A DNA stretch of 50,669 nucleotides from an uncultured Pelagibacteraceae bacterium (GCA_902533775.1 CACANA010000005.1:1-50669), one strand, 5' to 3'; positions 24,505-33,351 are shown, counted from the first letter of the stretch. Notes: a model not told the origin generated them from the sequence alone. Translations and numbers: made by a program.

Positions 24505-25332
24505 ATGAAAAAATTAAAAGTATTAGGACTTGGTATTTTGATATCATCATTTCTAACAATTTCTTCAATTGCAGATCAAATTAAAATAGGAACTGAAGGT
24601 GCATATCCACCTTGGAATTCTAAAGATTCAGCTGGAAATTTGATTGGCTTTGAAGTCGAATTAGCAAATGAATTATGCAAAATTATGAATCATGATTGCA
24701 CAATTGTAGAGCAAGACTGGGATGGAATGATACCAGCTTTAGTCTCAAGAAAATTTGATGCCATCATGGCTGGAATGTCAATAACTGGTGAGAGAATGAA
24801 AACAATAAACTTTTCTCAAGGTTATGCTGATGAAGTTGCATCATTAGCTGTTATGAAAGGATCAAAAAACGAAGGCCTTAAAACAATGTCAGCTATAAAT
24901 TTATCTGACGTAAGTGCTGATGAACAAGCAACACTAGATGTTTTGACTAAAGCATTTAAAGGTAAAACTATTGGTGTACAAACAGCAACAATTCACCAGA
25001 ACTTCTTAGAGTCAGGTTTAATGGGTAATGTAAAAATAAGAACTTACAAAACTCAAGATGAAGTAAACTTAGATTTATCTGCTGGTAGAATAGATGCGGC
25101 GCTAGCCGCGGCTGTTGCTTTTACAGATTATGCAGAAAAATCTGGTAAAGGAGTTGTATTAACTGGACCAACATTTGCAGGTGGAGATTTTGGTAATGGT
25201 GTTGGTGTAGGTATTAGAAAAGGTGACTCTAAACTTTTAAATGATTTTAATGCAGCAATTGATAAAGCTAGAGATGATGGCGTTATTAGTAAGCTTGCTA
25301 TAAAACATTTTGGTTTTGACGCTTCTATGTAA
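24505..25332 (+). CDS. Amino-acid ABC transporter, periplasmic binding protein (family 3; octopine/Lys/Arg/Orn type)
   Basis: A 275-residue periplasmic protein with signal peptide (MKKLKVLGLGILISSFLTIS, cleavage near IA-DQIKIG) and the family-3 solute-binding layout: GTEGAYPPWNSKDSAGNLIG near the N-terminus, then FDAIMAGMSITGERMKTINF, with the DxxxxxxAxxxxF-like domain-2 stretch near SAGRIDAALAAAVAF. This matches lysine/arginine/ornithine or octopine/nopaline binders. A strong SD (TGGAGG, 24493-24498) precedes the start. A hairpin separates it from the two permease genes. Confidence 0.92.
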   Translation: MKKLKVLGLGILISSFLTISSIADQIKIGTEGAYPPWNSKDSAGNLIGFEVELANELCKIMNHDCTIVEQDWDGMIPALVSRKFDAIMAGMSITGERMKTINFSQGYADEVASLAVMKGSKNEGLKTMSAINLSDVSADEQATLDVLTKAFKGKTIGVQTATIHQNFLESGLMGNVKIRTYKTQDEVNLDLSAGRIDAALAAAVAFTDYAEKSGKGVVLTGPTFAGGDFGNGVGVGIRKGDSKLLNDFNAAIDKARDDGVISKLAIKHFGFDASM

Positions 25333-25344
25333 TAAATTATTTAT

Positions 25345-25366
25345 GGGTGGCTATAATTAGCCACCT
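25345..25366 (+). terminator. Hairpin between the amino-acid binding-protein gene and its permeases
   Basis: GGTGGCTA (25346-25353) pairs perfectly with TAGCCACC (25358-25365) around a TAAT loop. An outer G-T pair can extend it. There is no T tract, so it is a weak terminator at best. It ends 6 bases before the permease ATG (25372), so it more likely controls message stability or hides the ribosome site. Confidence 0.6.
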
Positions 25367-25371
25367 GTATT

Positions 25372-26064
25372 ATGGAACTTCTATATTTTGGTGATAAAGG
25401 TTGGGGAGACGAGTTATTCTTTGCAACCTTAATGACAATTGCGGTTTCAATAACCGCAATGATTATAGGCTTTATATTTGCTGCTTTATTTACTCCATTA
25501 AAATTATCTAATAACAAATTTCTTAATTCTATTGGTAATGCATACACCACTGTTATTAGAGGTGTACCTGAGCTTCTAGTAATTTATTTATTTTTCTTTG
25601 GTGGAAGTGGAGCAATTATGTTTGTTGCTTCAATATTTGGTTATAATGATTACATCGAAATTAATGCTTTCTTAACTGGTTCATTTTCAATAGGGATAAT
25701 ATCGGGAGCATACTCAACTGAAGTATTTAGAGGAGCCCTACAATCAATCGATAAGGGTCAATTCGAAGCTGCAAAAGTTTTAGGTTTTAATAAATATATT
25801 TACTTCTTTAAAATTATTTTGCCTCAAATGCTAAGATTAGCAATTCCAAACTTAAGTAATGTTTGGCAAATTACATTAAAAGATACTTCTCTTATATCTG
25901 TAACGGGTTTAGTTGAAATAATGAGACAATCCTATATTGCGGCTGGCTCAACTAGAGATCCATTATTTTTTTACTCGTTTGCAGCAGTTTTATACTTAAT
26001 GCTTACATTTTTAAGTATGCAATTATTAAATAGATTAGAAACAAAATATAGCAAAGGTTATTAA
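25372..26064 (+). CDS. Amino-acid ABC transporter permease (HisQ/OccQ type)
   Basis: A 230-residue inner-membrane permease with about five hydrophobic helices and the EAA loop FEAAKVLGFNKYIYFFKIIL followed by PQMLRLAIPNLSNVW. The block IRGVPELLVIYLFFFGG is typical of His/Gln/Arg/octopine permeases. It overlaps the second permease gene by one base (TAATG), so the two form a heterodimer. No Shine-Dalgarno is seen beyond the adjacent hairpin. Confidence 0.92.
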   Translation: MELLYFGDKGWGDELFFATLMTIAVSITAMIIGFIFAALFTPLKLSNNKFLNSIGNAYTTVIRGVPELLVIYLFFFGGSGAIMFVASIFGYNDYIEINAFLTGSFSIGIISGAYSTEVFRGALQSIDKGQFEAAKVLGFNKYIYFFKIILPQMLRLAIPNLSNVWQITLKDTSLISVTGLVEIMRQSYIAAGSTRDPLFFYSFAAVLYLMLTFLSMQLLNRLETKYSKGY

Positions 26065-26741
26065 TGGATATTGAATTAATGATTAATAGTTTTCCTAAGT
26101 TGTTAAATGCAACTTTGATTACTCTTAAACTATTATCTGTATCTTTAATTCTTGGTCTTTTTATTGGATTAGGTTTTGCAATCTTGAGAATGAATAATAA
26201 TAAGTTGATTAATAAATTTGCTTATGGATACTCATATATTTTTAGAGGAACACCTCTATTGGTACAAATCTTCATAATATATTTTGGATTAGGTCAAATT
26301 GAATACTTAAGAACAACAATTTTATGGGTAGTTTTAAAAGAACCATACTGGTGTGCGATAATTGCATTTTCATTAAATACTGGGGCTTATACTTCAGAAA
26401 TATTGAGATCAGCTTTTCAAACTATAAAACCTGGATATTTAGAAGCTGGAAGAAGCCTAGGGATACCTTCAAAAATTATTTTTACAAAAATACAGATTCC
26501 TATTGCAATAAAACAATCTTTACCAGCTTATGGAAATGAAATTATTTTGATGCTTAAAGGTACATCCTTGGCAAGTACAGTCACACTTATGGACTTAACT
26601 GGTGTTGCTAAATATATAATTTCAACAACGTTTAAGCCAGTAGAGGTATTTATTGTGGCAGGAGGTATTTACTTGTTTATGACTTTTATAATTCATAATG
26701 TTATTAAATATTTAGAAAAAAAATATGGATTTCAAACATGA
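26064..26741 (+). CDS. Amino-acid ABC transporter permease (HisM/OccM type)
   Basis: A 225-residue inner-membrane permease, partner of the preceding one. It shows YIFRGTPLLVQIFIIYFGLG, NTGAYTSEILRSAFQTIKPG and the EAA loop LEAGRSLGIPSKIIFTKIQI, as in HisM/OccM proteins. It overlaps the nitrilase gene by 4 bases (ATGA at 26738-26741). No ATPase gene is present in this cluster, so the transporter must borrow one encoded elsewhere. Confidence 0.92.
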   Translation: MDIELMINSFPKLLNATLITLKLLSVSLILGLFIGLGFAILRMNNNKLINKFAYGYSYIFRGTPLLVQIFIIYFGLGQIEYLRTTILWVVLKEPYWCAIIAFSLNTGAYTSEILRSAFQTIKPGYLEAGRSLGIPSKIIFTKIQIPIAIKQSLPAYGNEIILMLKGTSLASTVTLMDLTGVAKYIISTTFKPVEVFIVAGGIYLFMTFIIHNVIKYLEKKYGFQT

Positions 26742-27523
26742 AAATAGCTTGCATACAATTATCTAGTGGAGAAAATTATCAAAATAATTTCAAAGATATT
26801 GTTAAATATGTAAATCAAGCTATAAAAAATAAATCTGATTTAATTATTACACCTGAAACCTCTTCTTTGATGTCTAGTAGTAGAGAAACACTTTTTAAAT
26901 ATTCATATGAAATGAATAAAGATCCAATTTTGAAGAAAATTAGGGAAGTTTCAAAAAAATATAAGAAATGGATTTTACTCGGATCAATTTGTGTTAAGGT
27001 TAAAAACAAACTCAGAAATAGATCTATACTGGTTGGACCAAATGGAAAAATTATCAAATATTATGATAAAATTAATATGTTTGATGTTAAAATTCCAAAT
27101 AAAGAACAACATAAAGAAAGTAAAACTTTTAAAGCAGGAAATAAATTGGTCACTGCCAACTTACCTTGGGGCAAAATAGGTTTTACAATCTGTTTTGATC
27201 TGAGATTTCCTGAACTTTATAGGAATTTATCAAAAAAAAATTTAAGTTTTATAGCTGTTCCATCAGCTTTCACAAAGTTTACTGGACAAAAACATTGGTT
27301 AACTCTTTTAAGAGCAAGAGCTATTGAAAATTTTTGTTATATTTTCGCGCCAGCTCAAACTGGTAGAAATACCCCTAAAAGAGAAACTTTTGGTCATACA
27401 ACAATTATTTCACCAGACGGAAAAATATTAGCATTAAAAAAATTAGGCAAAGGAGTGATCTATTCAAAAATAAATCCTAAGCTTTCTATGGATTTAAGAA
27501 AAATAATTCCAAGTTTAATTTAA
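26738..27523 (+). CDS. Nitrilase-superfamily amidohydrolase (Nit1/Nit2-like)
   Basis: A 261-residue C-N hydrolase with the complete Glu-Lys-Cys triad: E40 (IITPETSS), K111 (YYDKINMFD) and C152 (GFTICFDLRFPEL). The HLFD-like KINMFDVKIP segment and RFPELYRNLSKK place it near Nit/omega-amidase enzymes, which hydrolyse omega-amides of keto acids or deaminated glutathione. It is coupled by ATGA overlap to the amino-acid permeases, so an imported amide or nitrogen compound is a plausible substrate. The 3' end shares a TTAA stop with the convergent ATP-grasp gene. Confidence 0.87.
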   Translation: MKIACIQLSSGENYQNNFKDIVKYVNQAIKNKSDLIITPETSSLMSSSRETLFKYSYEMNKDPILKKIREVSKKYKKWILLGSICVKVKNKLRNRSILVGPNGKIIKYYDKINMFDVKIPNKEQHKESKTFKAGNKLVTANLPWGKIGFTICFDLRFPELYRNLSKKNLSFIAVPSAFTKFTGQKHWLTLLRARAIENFCYIFAPAQTGRNTPKRETFGHTTIISPDGKILALKKLGKGVIYSKINPKLSMDLRKIIPSLI

Positions 27524-28968
27524 TTCCTACTATCAACAATCAATGTGTCTTTAGATCCACCACCTTGAGAGCTATTAACTATTGTACTACCTTTTTTTAA
27601 GGCAACTCTAGTTAATCCACCAGTTGTAACATAAGTTGATTTACCTGTTAAAATAAACGGTCTTAAATCTAAATGTCTTGGTTCAATGTTTTCAGGTGTG
27701 ATTGTGGGAACAGTAGAAAGAATCTCTAATGGTTGTGCAATGTAATTTCTAGGATTTTTTTTGATATTTTTTATCATTTCTTCTTTTTCTGCTTTAGAAG
27801 CTTTAGGACCAATCATAATTCCATAGCCACCTGATGCATTTGAAGGTTTGACCACATACTTAGAGATATTATCTATAACGTGTTCTCTATTTTTTTTATC
27901 TCCACAAAGAAGAGTTTCAACTTGATCAATAATTGGTTGTTCGCCTAAATAGTAAATGATCATTTTATTTACATAAGAATAAACTGCTTTATCATCTGCA
28001 ACTCCCGTTCCTAAAGCATTAATAATTCCAACATTTCCTTTTCTCCAACATTTGAAAACACCAGGCACACCTAATAAGGATCCTTTGAAAAATACTTTTG
28101 GATCCATAAAATTGTCATCTATTCGTCTATAAATACAATCTACCTTTAAAGGACCTTTTACTGTTTTCATGTAAACATGATCGTTTTCAACAAATAAATC
28201 TTTACCCTCCACCAATGCTATCCCCATTTGTTCCGCTAAAAAGGAATGTTCAAAATAAGCAGAATTATAGATACCAGGTGTCAATAAAACCATGTGTGGA
28301 TTATTAGTTTTCTTAGGAATACACTCTGTCATGCAATTATATAATTTATTTGCATATTGATGAACTGAGGAAACCTTATATCTTGTAAATAATTCTGGAA
28401 AAATATCTCTCATTACCATCCTATTTTCCAGCATGTATGATACTCCAGATGGAACTCTTAAATTATCTTCTAGAACCAAAAAATCTCCATCAATATTTTT
28501 TATAAGATCAATCCCAGATATATTTGACCATGCTTTGTGTTTTGGGGAGAAACCTTCACATTCCTTTAAATACAAAGGAGAATTAAAAATTAATTCTTTA
28601 GGTATTACTTTATCTTTAAATATTTTTTTTGCATTGTAGACATCATCGATAAATAAATTTAGCGCCTTAACTCTTTGTGCAAGTCCTTTTGCAACCTTTA
28701 ACCATTGGCTTTTTGGTATTATTCTTGGAATAATATCTAGAGGCCATTTTTTCTCTTCAGCTCTATTATTTGCAGCATAAACTCTAAAATTTATTCCTCT
28801 TGCACTTATTGTACTTTGACAATTTTTTTCTATTTCTTGTAATTTTTTCTTTCCATATTTTTCAAGTATCCCCGCAATGATTTTGGCGTGACTTCTCAAC
28901 TTCTTTTCTTTACTTATATAACCATCAAAAGTTGATTTTGAATCGTAGTTTTTCCAAAAATCAGACAT
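27520..28968 (-). CDS. Circularly permuted ATP-grasp protein (COG2308 type)
   Basis: A 482-residue protein with the hallmarks of the circularly permuted ATP-grasp family: RGINFRVYAANNRAEEKKWP, DIIPRIIPKSQWLKVAKGLA, LKECEGFSPKHKAW, VLEDNLRVPSGVSYMLENR, and the C-terminal GLTRVALKKGSTIVNSSQGG. Family members are predicted peptide or amino-acid ligases. They are commonly encoded with an alpha-E protein, a transglutaminase-like protease and the Anbu proteasome homologue. Here Anbu is the divergent neighbour across a 115-bp gap; alpha-E and transglutaminase genes are not seen. No substrate is known. Confidence 0.9.
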   Translation of the reverse strand: MSDFWKNYDSKSTFDGYISKEKKLRSHAKIIAGILEKYGKKKLQEIEKNCQSTISARGINFRVYAANNRAEEKKWPLDIIPRIIPKSQWLKVAKGLAQRVKALNLFIDDVYNAKKIFKDKVIPKELIFNSPLYLKECEGFSPKHKAWSNISGIDLIKNIDGDFLVLEDNLRVPSGVSYMLENRMVMRDIFPELFTRYKVSSVHQYANKLYNCMTECIPKKTNNPHMVLLTPGIYNSAYFEHSFLAEQMGIALVEGKDLFVENDHVYMKTVKGPLKVDCIYRRIDDNFMDPKVFFKGSLLGVPGVFKCWRKGNVGIINALGTGVADDKAVYSYVNKMIIYYLGEQPIIDQVETLLCGDKKNREHVIDNISKYVVKPSNASGGYGIMIGPKASKAEKEEMIKNIKKNPRNYIAQPLEILSTVPTITPENIEPRHLDLRPFILTGKSTYVTTGGLTRVALKKGSTIVNSSQGGGSKDTLIVDSRN

Positions 28969-29083
28969 ATAAGCTTAATTTTTTTACATAAGAGTTAAAT
29001 AAGCAAATGATTAAATTAGATATCTGATATGAAATAAATGGGTTTTATTGTGATCACATATAATTTAAATATTTAACTTTATT

Positions 29084-29812
29084 ATGACTTATTGTATTGG
29101 CATTAAAACAGAGACAGGCTTAGTTTTTGCATCAGATTCTAGAACAAACGCTGGATTAGATAATGTAAATATATATTCCAAAATGCTCACACACGATGTA
29201 GGAGATAGAACAATTGTAATTGTTACATCAGGAAATCTTGGAACTTCTCAGGCAGTTTATAATTCAATTAAAAAAGATTTAAAAAGTGAAACTGGAATTA
29301 TGAATTTAAATACCTGCAGTGACTTTGAGCAAATTGCGTCATATATAGGATCTCTCAATATTGAACATTCATCTCCACAAGGCATTAACACCGATAGCGT
29401 TTTACTAGGTTCAACATTTATTGTTGGTGGCCAAATAAAAAACCAATCACCAGAATTATATTTAGTTTATCCTCAGGGAAATTATATTCGTCCAGCCGAC
29501 AGTAAACCTTATTTAGTTATAGGAGAAGTTAAATATGGAAAACCAATATTAGATAGAGTAATTACCCCAAAAGTTTCAATTGGCGATGCATCGAGATGTG
29601 CACTGATATCAATGGACTCGACATTAAAAAGTGATTTAACAGTCGGACCACCTATAGATTTTGCTGTTATAAAAAAAGATGAGATCAAAATAGCATCACT
29701 CAAATGCTTAAATATGGATGACCCAGAATTTTCAAAAGTTTGTAGTCAATGGTCGCAAGGTATTTTTAAAATATTTGATTCTTTTCAAAGATTTGATTGG
29801 GAACAAAATTAA
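29084..29812 (+). CDS. Anbu proteasome-like protease (ancestral beta-subunit, COG3484)
   Basis: A 242-residue Ntn-hydrolase of the Anbu family. After Met removal the chain starts T1-Y-C-I-G, giving the catalytic N-terminal Thr. D17 (ASDSRTNAG) and K32 (YSKM) complete the proteasome-type triad. DSRTNAGLDNVNIYSKM is a close match to the family hallmark. Anbu subunits form an open helical ring rather than a closed proteasome, and the natural substrate is unclear. It faces the ATP-grasp gene across 115 bp, the usual Anbu partner. The stop shares TTAA with the convergent DUF6165 gene. Confidence 0.92.
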   Translation: MTYCIGIKTETGLVFASDSRTNAGLDNVNIYSKMLTHDVGDRTIVIVTSGNLGTSQAVYNSIKKDLKSETGIMNLNTCSDFEQIASYIGSLNIEHSSPQGINTDSVLLGSTFIVGGQIKNQSPELYLVYPQGNYIRPADSKPYLVIGEVKYGKPILDRVITPKVSIGDASRCALISMDSTLKSDLTVGPPIDFAVIKKDEIKIASLKCLNMDDPEFSKVCSQWSQGIFKIFDSFQRFDWEQN

Positions 29813-30198
29813 TATTTAGTGTATTCCTTAATTTCTTTTATTTTAGACCCAGTTTTATTATTTATTTCTAATTTTAAATTAGCTCTTTCATCATTTAAGA
29901 AATGAACATCTCTTGATAATTTAATAAACTTTTCACCAAATTCAGATTTTTTTTCACATAATCTTTTATCATCTTCTATTACCCAAAGCTTTGAATTAAT
30001 TTCCTTTAAAGAGACATACAAATTTTGAATTTTTTTAAAATCTTTAATATTTTCACTTAATTGATTTTTTAAAATATCATATTCATCTTTTATATATTTA
30101 AGTTTTTCAAGATCTTTAATTTTTTCTAATTTAATTTCTAAAATCGAAATTTTGTCTAATAATTCTCCAACAGATACTTCAACTAAAATTTTATTCAT
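29809..30198 (-). CDS. DUF6165-like coiled-coil protein
   Basis: A 129-residue soluble protein, strongly helical, with heptad-like Leu/Ile spacing over most of its length (LLDKISILEIKLEKIKDLEK and later KLSRDVHFLNDERANLKLEI). The opening MNKILVEVSVGELLDKISIL resembles the DUF6165 family, which is often found beside LPS glycosyltransferases. That fits the divergent GT9 gene, 32 bp away. The function is unknown. Confidence 0.78.
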   Translation of the reverse strand: MNKILVEVSVGELLDKISILEIKLEKIKDLEKLKYIKDEYDILKNQLSENIKDFKKIQNLYVSLKEINSKLWVIEDDKRLCEKKSEFGEKFIKLSRDVHFLNDERANLKLEINNKTGSKIKEIKEYTKY

Positions 30199-30230
30199 AT
30201 TAATTCATATTATGTTAAGTTGTTAAAAAT

Positions 30231-31172
30231 ATGTCTAATATACTTATTATAAAACACGGTTCTTTAGGTGATATAGCGCAAGCGAGTGGGGCGATTCAAG
30301 ATATATTTGAAAATCATAAAGATGATAATTTGTACATATTATCAACTAAACCTTATTATGAATTATTAAAAAAAAACCCATTTATAAAAGATGTCATAAT
30401 AGATAAACGTAAATCTAGATTTAACCTTATTTATTTATATCTTTTAATGAGAGAAATTAAAAAATATAGGTTTTCCAAAATTTATGATTTACAAAATTCT
30501 AGTAGATCAAGGTTTTATAAAAAAATATTGCATCCTAAAGAAGGATTAGAAATTTGGTCATCTACATCTACCACATTACCAAAAGAGATAACAAAAGAAG
30601 AATTTGACAAAGGTCCAGTTTTAAATCGATTTGAACATCAATTAAATAAATCTGGTTTGATCACTAAAAATGTTTTAAAGCCAAACTTCAATTGGAGTTG
30701 TGAGGATATTTCTAATCTAAAAAGTATTTATAAACTTGAAAAATATATAATTTTATTTCCTTTTTCATCCGCTCATTTAACTATCAAAAGATGGCCTTTT
30801 TACAATGAGCTGATAAAGAAAATTAAAGAAAAATTTGAAAATAAATACCAATTAGTTGTAGCGCCTGGGCCAAATGAAATTAAAATTGCTAATGAAATAG
30901 ATGCTAAAATAATACTTAACAATGAAAGAGCTTTAAATATTTCTCAATTATCAACTTTGATAAAAGATAGTTCTTTTGTAATTGCTAATGATACTGGACC
31001 AGCACATATGGCTGCTCATTTAAATGCAAAAGGGTTAGTTTTATTTGGATCACATACCACAGCTAAAAAAGTAAGTATTGAAAGAGAAAATTTTAGAGCA
31101 ATTCAAGTTTCTGATTTGACTAAACTTTCAGCAGACAAAGTATTTCAAAGAATGCAAGAAGCTATTACTTAG
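30231..31172 (+). CDS. Glycosyltransferase family 9 (ADP-heptose:LPS heptosyltransferase-like)
   Basis: A 313-residue GT-B glycosyltransferase. It opens ILIIKHGSLGDIAQASGAIQ, which is the GT9 N-terminus, and has the acceptor/donor segments LFPFSSAHLTIKRWPFYNEL and the signature FVIANDTGPAHMAAHL, followed by GLVLFGSHTT. It is shorter than E. coli WaaC/WaaF by roughly 10-30 residues. It would transfer a sugar to the lipid A-core at the inner membrane. The donor sugar is not proven. Its 3' end overlaps the convergent membrane protein gene by 8 bases. Confidence 0.88.
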   Translation: MSNILIIKHGSLGDIAQASGAIQDIFENHKDDNLYILSTKPYYELLKKNPFIKDVIIDKRKSRFNLIYLYLLMREIKKYRFSKIYDLQNSSRSRFYKKILHPKEGLEIWSSTSTTLPKEITKEEFDKGPVLNRFEHQLNKSGLITKNVLKPNFNWSCEDISNLKSIYKLEKYIILFPFSSAHLTIKRWPFYNELIKKIKEKFENKYQLVVAPGPNEIKIANEIDAKIILNNERALNISQLSTLIKDSSFVIANDTGPAHMAAHLNAKGLVLFGSHTTAKKVSIERENFRAIQVSDLTKLSADKVFQRMQEAIT

Positions 31173-32244
31173 TTTTTCTAAATTTTGATAATAAAAAAGG
31201 CAAAAATAAAACTATTATAAAAATTCTTAAAAAATGATGGTAGCTTACAAATATTGGATCAATGTTATAAGCAACACTAATGACAACCATTTCATGAATT
31301 CCTCCAGGAGCAAAACTTAAAAAAGTTGGGATAAATTCAAACCCTATGTAAGTGAGCAAATAAGCAGTTATCATTGCAACAATTACTAAAATTGAACTAA
31401 CTACAATTCCATGAAATATAAAAAACAATAATTCTTTAATTTTTAATCCATTTAATCTTGTGCCTAAAGCTGTTCCAAGAAATACAAATGCAATGTTTAT
31501 AAATGCATCTGGGAATCTGGCATTAATTATTTCAAAGGTATAAAAAGTACCAGATAAAGCCATTGCACCAACTAAAGTAGGTGATGGAATTTTATAATTT
31601 TTTAAGATATTTGCAAAAATAAAACAAATTATTAGCAAAAATGATATTTCTAAAAAATACCTTTCATTATAGATATTTTCATAATTGTAACCCGTCATTT
31701 CTGAGAAACCTAAATTATTAATAAAAAAAATAGGAACAAAACTTACTATAAATATCACTCTGGTAGCCTGAGGAATTAATACACCTTTATCATTTTTGCT
31801 TTTACCAAATTCTAATAAGGCTGCTGATATTGGAACAAAGGCACCTGGAAGAGCTGCCAAAACTGAAATGAATTTACTAAATTTACAAACTTTAAAAAAA
31901 TAATACCCAGCAAGGACGGTGCTTACAATTGTACAAATCAACATTGCCAGTGATGAGAAAATCCACAAATGGATTTTATATAAAAGAGTTACATTTAAAG
32001 TTCCACCTAGAATTATACCAACAATTAAAAATATAGGATTTAATAATTTAGTTGGAAAAACTATTTTAAAATTTGTAAATGCGAAACATAAATTCAAACC
32101 CAAAGATCCTAATAACCAGGGCAAAGGTAGATTAATTAAAGTACCTAAGTATCCACCAACAAGTCCTATAAATAGAGCTTTATAACTACCTACTAAAGCT
32201 AAAATATATTCCTTTATGTTTTTGGAAAAATTATATTTGAGCAT
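31165..32244 (-). CDS. AbrB/COG3180-family membrane protein (putative transporter or regulator)
   Basis: A 359-residue polytopic protein with about ten hydrophobic segments in two similar halves. The family-specific blocks GGYLGTLINLPLPWLLGSLG (first half), GAFVPISAALLEFGKSKNDK and, near the end, FAPGGIHEMVVISVAYNIDP are visible. This family is sometimes annotated 'ammonia monooxygenase' or 'AbrB regulator', which is misleading; it looks like a transporter. It diverges from tctC, so it may relate to tricarboxylate uptake, but nothing in the sequence proves it. Confidence 0.82.
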   Translation of the reverse strand: MLKYNFSKNIKEYILALVGSYKALFIGLVGGYLGTLINLPLPWLLGSLGLNLCFAFTNFKIVFPTKLLNPIFLIVGIILGGTLNVTLLYKIHLWIFSSLAMLICTIVSTVLAGYYFFKVCKFSKFISVLAALPGAFVPISAALLEFGKSKNDKGVLIPQATRVIFIVSFVPIFFINNLGFSEMTGYNYENIYNERYFLEISFLLIICFIFANILKNYKIPSPTLVGAMALSGTFYTFEIINARFPDAFINIAFVFLGTALGTRLNGLKIKELLFFIFHGIVVSSILVIVAMITAYLLTYIGFEFIPTFLSFAPGGIHEMVVISVAYNIDPIFVSYHHFLRIFIIVLFLPFLLSKFRKTK

Positions 32245-32305
32245 TGACTAAAATTTATAACTTATGTTTAATGATGGTTTCATAAATATAATAAGAGAGG
32301 AAATA

Positions 32306-33280
32306 ATGAAACTAATTAAAACTTTTATTTCAGTTTTATTCTCTGCTTTCCTTCTATTTTCATCAACAAGTTCATTTGCAGTTGAAAAATTACATTTTTT
32401 AATTGGCGGTGGTGCTGGTGGTGGTTGGGATGGAACTGCTAGAGGTACTGGAGAAGCATTAACAAAAGCTGGTTTTTTGAAAAGTGCATCATTTGAAAAC
32501 ATGTCAGGTGGTGGAGGTGGTAAGGCTTTGGCTTACCTAATCAATAACGCTCCGAAAGATACAGTTTTAGTTCAGTCAACACCATTGGTGTTAAGATCAA
32601 TTACAAGACACAAGGGTTATGTAAAAGGTACTGGCACTTTATCTTATAAAGATGTTAAACCAATTGCAGGTGTAATTGGAGATTATGGTGCAATAGTTGT
32701 TGCAAAAAATTCACCTATCAAAAATTTCAAAGATGCAGTTGATCAATATCAAAAAGATCCAAAGTCAATTAAAATGGCTGGAGGATCTGTAAGAGGAAGC
32801 ATGGACCACTTAATTGGTGCGTTAGCTTTCCAAGCAGCTGGAGCAAATCCAAACGATGTTATCTATGTTCCATATGATGCTGGTGGAAAAGCACTTGCTG
32901 GACTTTTATCTGGAGAAACTCAAATACTTTCAACAGGCTTAGGTGAAGTAATGGGTGCTAGAGATCAAGTAAGAATAATTGGTATCACAGCTCCTGAAAG
33001 AGTAGGTGATGCACCAGAAGCTCCAACATTAAAAGAGCAAGGATATGATGTTCAGTTTGTTAACTGGAGAGGTTTCTTTGCACCAAAAAGCATGAGTATG
33101 AGTGACTATAACAAAATCTCTAAAATGCTTGGTGATGTTCAAAAGACACCAGAGTGGGAAGCTGTTAGAAAAAGAAATGCATGGGTAAATATATATAACC
33201 CAGGTTCTAAATTTGATGCGTTCTTAGAAAAACAAACAGTTGAAATGACAGCTCTGATGAAAAAACTTGGAGTAATATAA
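32306..33280 (+). CDS. tctC: Tripartite tricarboxylate transporter, periplasmic binding protein
   Basis: A 324-residue periplasmic protein (TctC/BugT family). I take ATG 32306 because GAGAGG (32295-32300) precedes it and the signal peptide MKLIKTFISVLFSAFLLFSS starts there; the ATG at 32264 adds 14 residues with no SD. The mature part has LHFLIGGGAGGGWDGTARGT and MAGGSVRGSMDHLIG, the carboxylate-binding loops of the family. Two hairpins follow before tctB, the second shaped like a terminator. Confidence 0.92.
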   Translation: MKLIKTFISVLFSAFLLFSSTSSFAVEKLHFLIGGGAGGGWDGTARGTGEALTKAGFLKSASFENMSGGGGGKALAYLINNAPKDTVLVQSTPLVLRSITRHKGYVKGTGTLSYKDVKPIAGVIGDYGAIVVAKNSPIKNFKDAVDQYQKDPKSIKMAGGSVRGSMDHLIGALAFQAAGANPNDVIYVPYDAGGKALAGLLSGETQILSTGLGEVMGARDQVRIIGITAPERVGDAPEAPTLKEQGYDVQFVNWRGFFAPKSMSMSDYNKISKMLGDVQKTPEWEAVRKRNAWVNIYNPGSKFDAFLEKQTVEMTALMKKLGVI

Positions 33281-33294
33281 TCTTTATAGATTAT
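33277..33294 (+). terminator. Small hairpin over the tctC stop codon
   Basis: ATAATCT (33277-33283) pairs perfectly with AGATTAT (33288-33294) around TTAT. It covers the tctC TAA at 33278-33280. There is no T tract, so it may protect the 3' end of the tctC message rather than terminate. Confidence 0.45.
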
Positions 33295-33304
33295 TAAAAA
33301 ATGT

Positions 33305-33351
33305 AAAGCAGTGAGAATAAGTCCTACAAAATTTATCTCACTGCTTTTTTT
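33305..33351 (+). terminator. Intrinsic terminator shape inside the 5' end of tctB
   Basis: AAAGCAGTGAGA (33305-33316) pairs perfectly over 12 bp with TCTCACTGCTTT (33336-33347) around a 19-base loop, and seven Ts run 33345-33351. The GTG start codon of tctB (33311-33313) lies in the ascending stem, so the element is partly translated as the N-terminus of TctB. It should reduce transcription and translation of tctBA relative to tctC. Confidence 0.82.

Noticed and set aside
31165..32244. AbrB transcription factor or ammonia monooxygenase
   Set aside because: These database labels for the family do not fit; the protein is polytopic throughout and has no DNA-binding or copper-site features.
32248..32502. 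Minus-strand frame opposite the start of tctC
   Set aside because: Shadow of the Gly/Ala-rich start of tctC; no ribosome site and Pro/Ser-biased composition typical of an antisense frame.
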